Shown: in pieces, positions 62,393 through 64,000 of the stretch
Position numbering within the stretch: position 1 is the first letter of the stretch
How the letters are laid out: the number at the start of each line of letters is the position of its first letter
Origin: Ohtaekwangia sp036786105
Lineage (GTDB): Bacteria; Bacteroidota; Bacteroidia; Cytophagales; Cyclobacteriaceae
Length of the DNA stretch: 64,000 nucleotides
Assembly (NCBI RefSeq): GCF_036786105.1
Contig: NZ_DAIQRQ010000021.1
Location: forward strand, 1-64,000
Reading direction: 5' to 3'
The notes under the pieces: generated by a model
What the model was told of the DNA's origin: nothing
Seen by the model: the letters and a program-made list of their open reading frames with translations, nothing else
The model's database searches: none
Translations under genes and position numbers: made by a program

Positions 62393-62547
62393 ATACCCGT
62401 TCGCTAGTGACTTCTCCCATGTATTTCCCTTCTAAAGGTTGTATATATCGCACACGATATAAATCTTGTAATCTGATTTGATTTGCTGGCAAACAATCGT
62501 TTGCTTTGAGAATCCAAGACAAAGAAAAATTTTTAAGATTTAGTGTT

Positions 62548-64000
62548 ATGAAGGATTTTCCCTGGTTTAAGCATTACCCTGTAGGCACTGCGCATGAAAT
62601 TAATTTATATGATTATAGTTCTCTGATCGATCTTTTTGAAAAAAGCTGTGCAAAGTATAGCGGCAAAGTAGCTTTTGTGAACATGGGAAAGGAGATAACT
62701 TTTAAAGAGATCGATGAGCTTTCACGACATTTTGCAGCCTACCTGCAAAGTCTGGGATTAAAGAAAGGCGATCGCATCGCTATACAAATGCCGAATCTGC
62801 TGCAGTTTCCGGTGGCGTTTTTTGGAGCACTGCGTGTAGGCCTCACCGTTGTAAACACTAACCCGTTATACACCCCGCGCGAAATGGAACACCAGTTCAA
62901 AGATGCAGGTGTTTCTGCCATCGTGATCGTAGCTAATTTTGCCAGCCACTTGCAAAAGATACTGAGCAACACCAAAATCAAACATATTATTGTTACTGAA
63001 CTGGGCGATATGCTGGGCGGATTGAAAGGCACTTTAGTGAATTTTGCAGTAAAGTATGTCAAGAAGATGGTGCCTGCCTATCAGCTCCCCAATGTTATTC
63101 CATTCAAGGAAGCCTTGCGTAAAGGCGCTGCGCTTCCATATACAAAAGCCGATGTGACTGTAAAAGATATAGCGGTGTTGCAATATACCGGAGGCACTAC
63201 CGGTATAGCGAAAGGCGCGAAGCTATCGCACGGCAACCTGATCGCGCACAACTCCATGATTACCGAATGGTTCAAACCCTATATGTCGAAAGACGGCAGT
63301 GACATTATTATCACCGCGATACCGATGTATCACATCTTTGCTCTTTCTGTAAATGGACTGCTTATGTTCAGTACCGGGGTGAAGAGTGTAATGATCACGA
63401 ACCCACGCGATATGAAAGGCTTTGTGAAGGAATTGCGAAAGTATAAATTCTCGATCGTTACTGGTGTAAATACATTATTCAATGGCTTACTGCATACACC
63501 GGGTTTCAGTGACCTGGATTTTTCTGCTTTGAAAGGTGCAGTAGGTGGAGGCATGGCCGTACAGGATGTAGTGGCAAAAAAATGGGAAGAAGTTACAGGT
63601 AAGCCATTGGTAGAAGGTTACGGGCTTAGCGAAACATCGCCTGTGCTGTGCTGCAATCCATTGGATGGCGGACACAGATTAGGTACGATCGGACTTCCAA
63701 TGCCGAGCACCGAAGTAGCTGTATTTGATGACAACGGTAATCAATTGAAGCCAGGTGAAACCGGAGAGATCTGCGCGCGTGGCCCGCAGGTTATGTCGGG
63801 CTATTGGGAGAAAGACAATGAAGGAGTTTTCTTCCATGGTGAATGGTTCCGCACAGGCGATATCGGCAAAGAAGATGAAGACGGTTTTTTCAAGATCGTA
63901 GATCGCAAAAAAGATATGATCAAAGTATCAGGCTTCAACGTGTTCCCGAATGAAATTGAAAATGTAATTGCAGCACATCCCAAGGTATTGGAGGTAGCGG
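62548..64000 (+). CDS. fadD: Long-chain fatty acid-CoA ligase, 3' end beyond window
   Basis: Acyl-CoA synthetase (AMP-forming) running off the right edge after about 484 residues, where roughly 550-590 is usual. MKDFPWFKHYPVG starts at the ATG at 62548. YTGGTTGIAKGAKLSH is the AMP/ATP-binding P-loop, IPMYHIFAL and EGYGLSETSP the adenylate-binding region. EWFRTGDIG and DRKKDMIKVSGFNVFP mark the hinge before the C-terminal lid. It activates fatty acids for beta-oxidation or lipid synthesis. An inverted repeat GCAAAC(4)GTTTGC at 62489-62504 upstream could be an operator. Confidence 0.92.
   Translation, partial: MKDFPWFKHYPVGTAHEINLYDYSSLIDLFEKSCAKYSGKVAFVNMGKEITFKEIDELSRHFAAYLQSLGLKKGDRIAIQMPNLLQFPVAFFGALRVGLTVVNTNPLYTPREMEHQFKDAGVSAIVIVANFASHLQKILSNTKIKHIIVTELGDMLGGLKGTLVNFAVKYVKKMVPAYQLPNVIPFKEALRKGAALPYTKADVTVKDIAVLQYTGGTTGIAKGAKLSHGNLIAHNSMITEWFKPYMSKDGSDIIITAIPMYHIFALSVNGLLMFSTGVKSVMITNPRDMKGFVKELRKYKFSIVTGVNTLFNGLLHTPGFSDLDFSALKGAVGGGMAVQDVVAKKWEEVTGKPLVEGYGLSETSPVLCCNPLDGGHRLGTIGLPMPSTEVAVFDDNGNQLKPGETGEICARGPQVMSGYWEKDNEGVFFHGEWFRTGDIGKEDEDGFFKIVDRKKDMIKVSGFNVFPNEIENVIAAHPKVLEVA

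Noticed and set aside
62489..62504. GCAAAC(4)GTTTGC inverted repeat before the acyl-CoA ligase
   Set aside because: Six-base arms in AT-rich DNA are common; without a regulator or further copies it is too weak for a separate feature.
1..64000. CRISPR arrays, insertion sequences, prophage genes and rRNA
   Set aside because: I saw no regular spacer repeats, transposase or integrase motifs, phage structural genes or rRNA sequence in the window.

Overview
The window looks like chromosomal DNA of a Bacteroidota bacterium, most likely of the order Cytophagales. The clues are type IX secretion (T9SS) type A and type B sorting domains, a PorP/SprF-like protein, an XrtF-type exosortase pair, a Bacteroidota-style parE-parC pair, a DUF6089-like outer-membrane protein and weak ribosome binding sites. 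The order-level placement is inference; no rRNA gene is present.

Bases 1-27489 form one long plus-strand surface-polysaccharide / glycoconjugate locus. It holds an epimerase (cut by the window start), eleven glycosyltransferases, an FkbM methyltransferase, a CysE-like acetyltransferase, a GNAT protein, a Wzy-like polymerase candidate and a polysaccharide deacetylase. Its distal part carries a set resembling the UDP-diNAc-bacillosamine pathway: a PglA-like transferase, a PglC-size phosphoglycosyl transferase, two tandem PglD-like acetyltransferases, a PglE-like aminotransferase and a PglF-like dehydratase. Inside this set sit an XrtF exosortase, its partner membrane protein, a 1591-residue T9SS cargo protein and a 65-residue mini-protein with a PID-CTERM-like tail. 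Two surface sorting routes are therefore interleaved with glycan synthesis. A bidirectional terminator closes the locus.

Bases 27542-36950 hold housekeeping genes: DUF6089-like protein, sucC, lolD, mtaB and a phosphosugar mutase. They also hold a minus-strand operon behind a readable TPP riboswitch with a transcription terminator: methyltransferase, AIR-synthase-like protein, degenerate ThiE-like protein and Trm112-like protein. Bases 36951-48607 hold a small membrane protein, parE, parC, a decayed hicBA module between short repeats, lhgO, an aconitase with a histone-H1-like tail, a MarR regulator, folE and queD. The parC frame appears broken at an A10 tract near its 3' end; the alternative frame gives a more credible C-terminus.

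Bases 48671-61820 hold a PorP/SprF-like protein with a T9SS type B protein, an APS-type reductase, an epimerase, a Na+/H+ antiporter, a bacilliredoxin, a six-gene suf operon (sufB, C, D, S, E and a DUF59 gene) and an Lrp/AsnC regulator. Bases 61988-62392 hold two tandem tRNA-like RNA elements with abnormal anticodon arms and very long, divergent variable arms, followed by a strong terminator. A fadD-like acyl-CoA ligase runs off the right end.

The observations most worth following are the tRNA-like pair, the aconitase H1-like tail, the parC A10 frameshift, the riboswitch-controlled operon of unassigned enzymes, and the exosortase with its tiny neighbouring candidate substrate.
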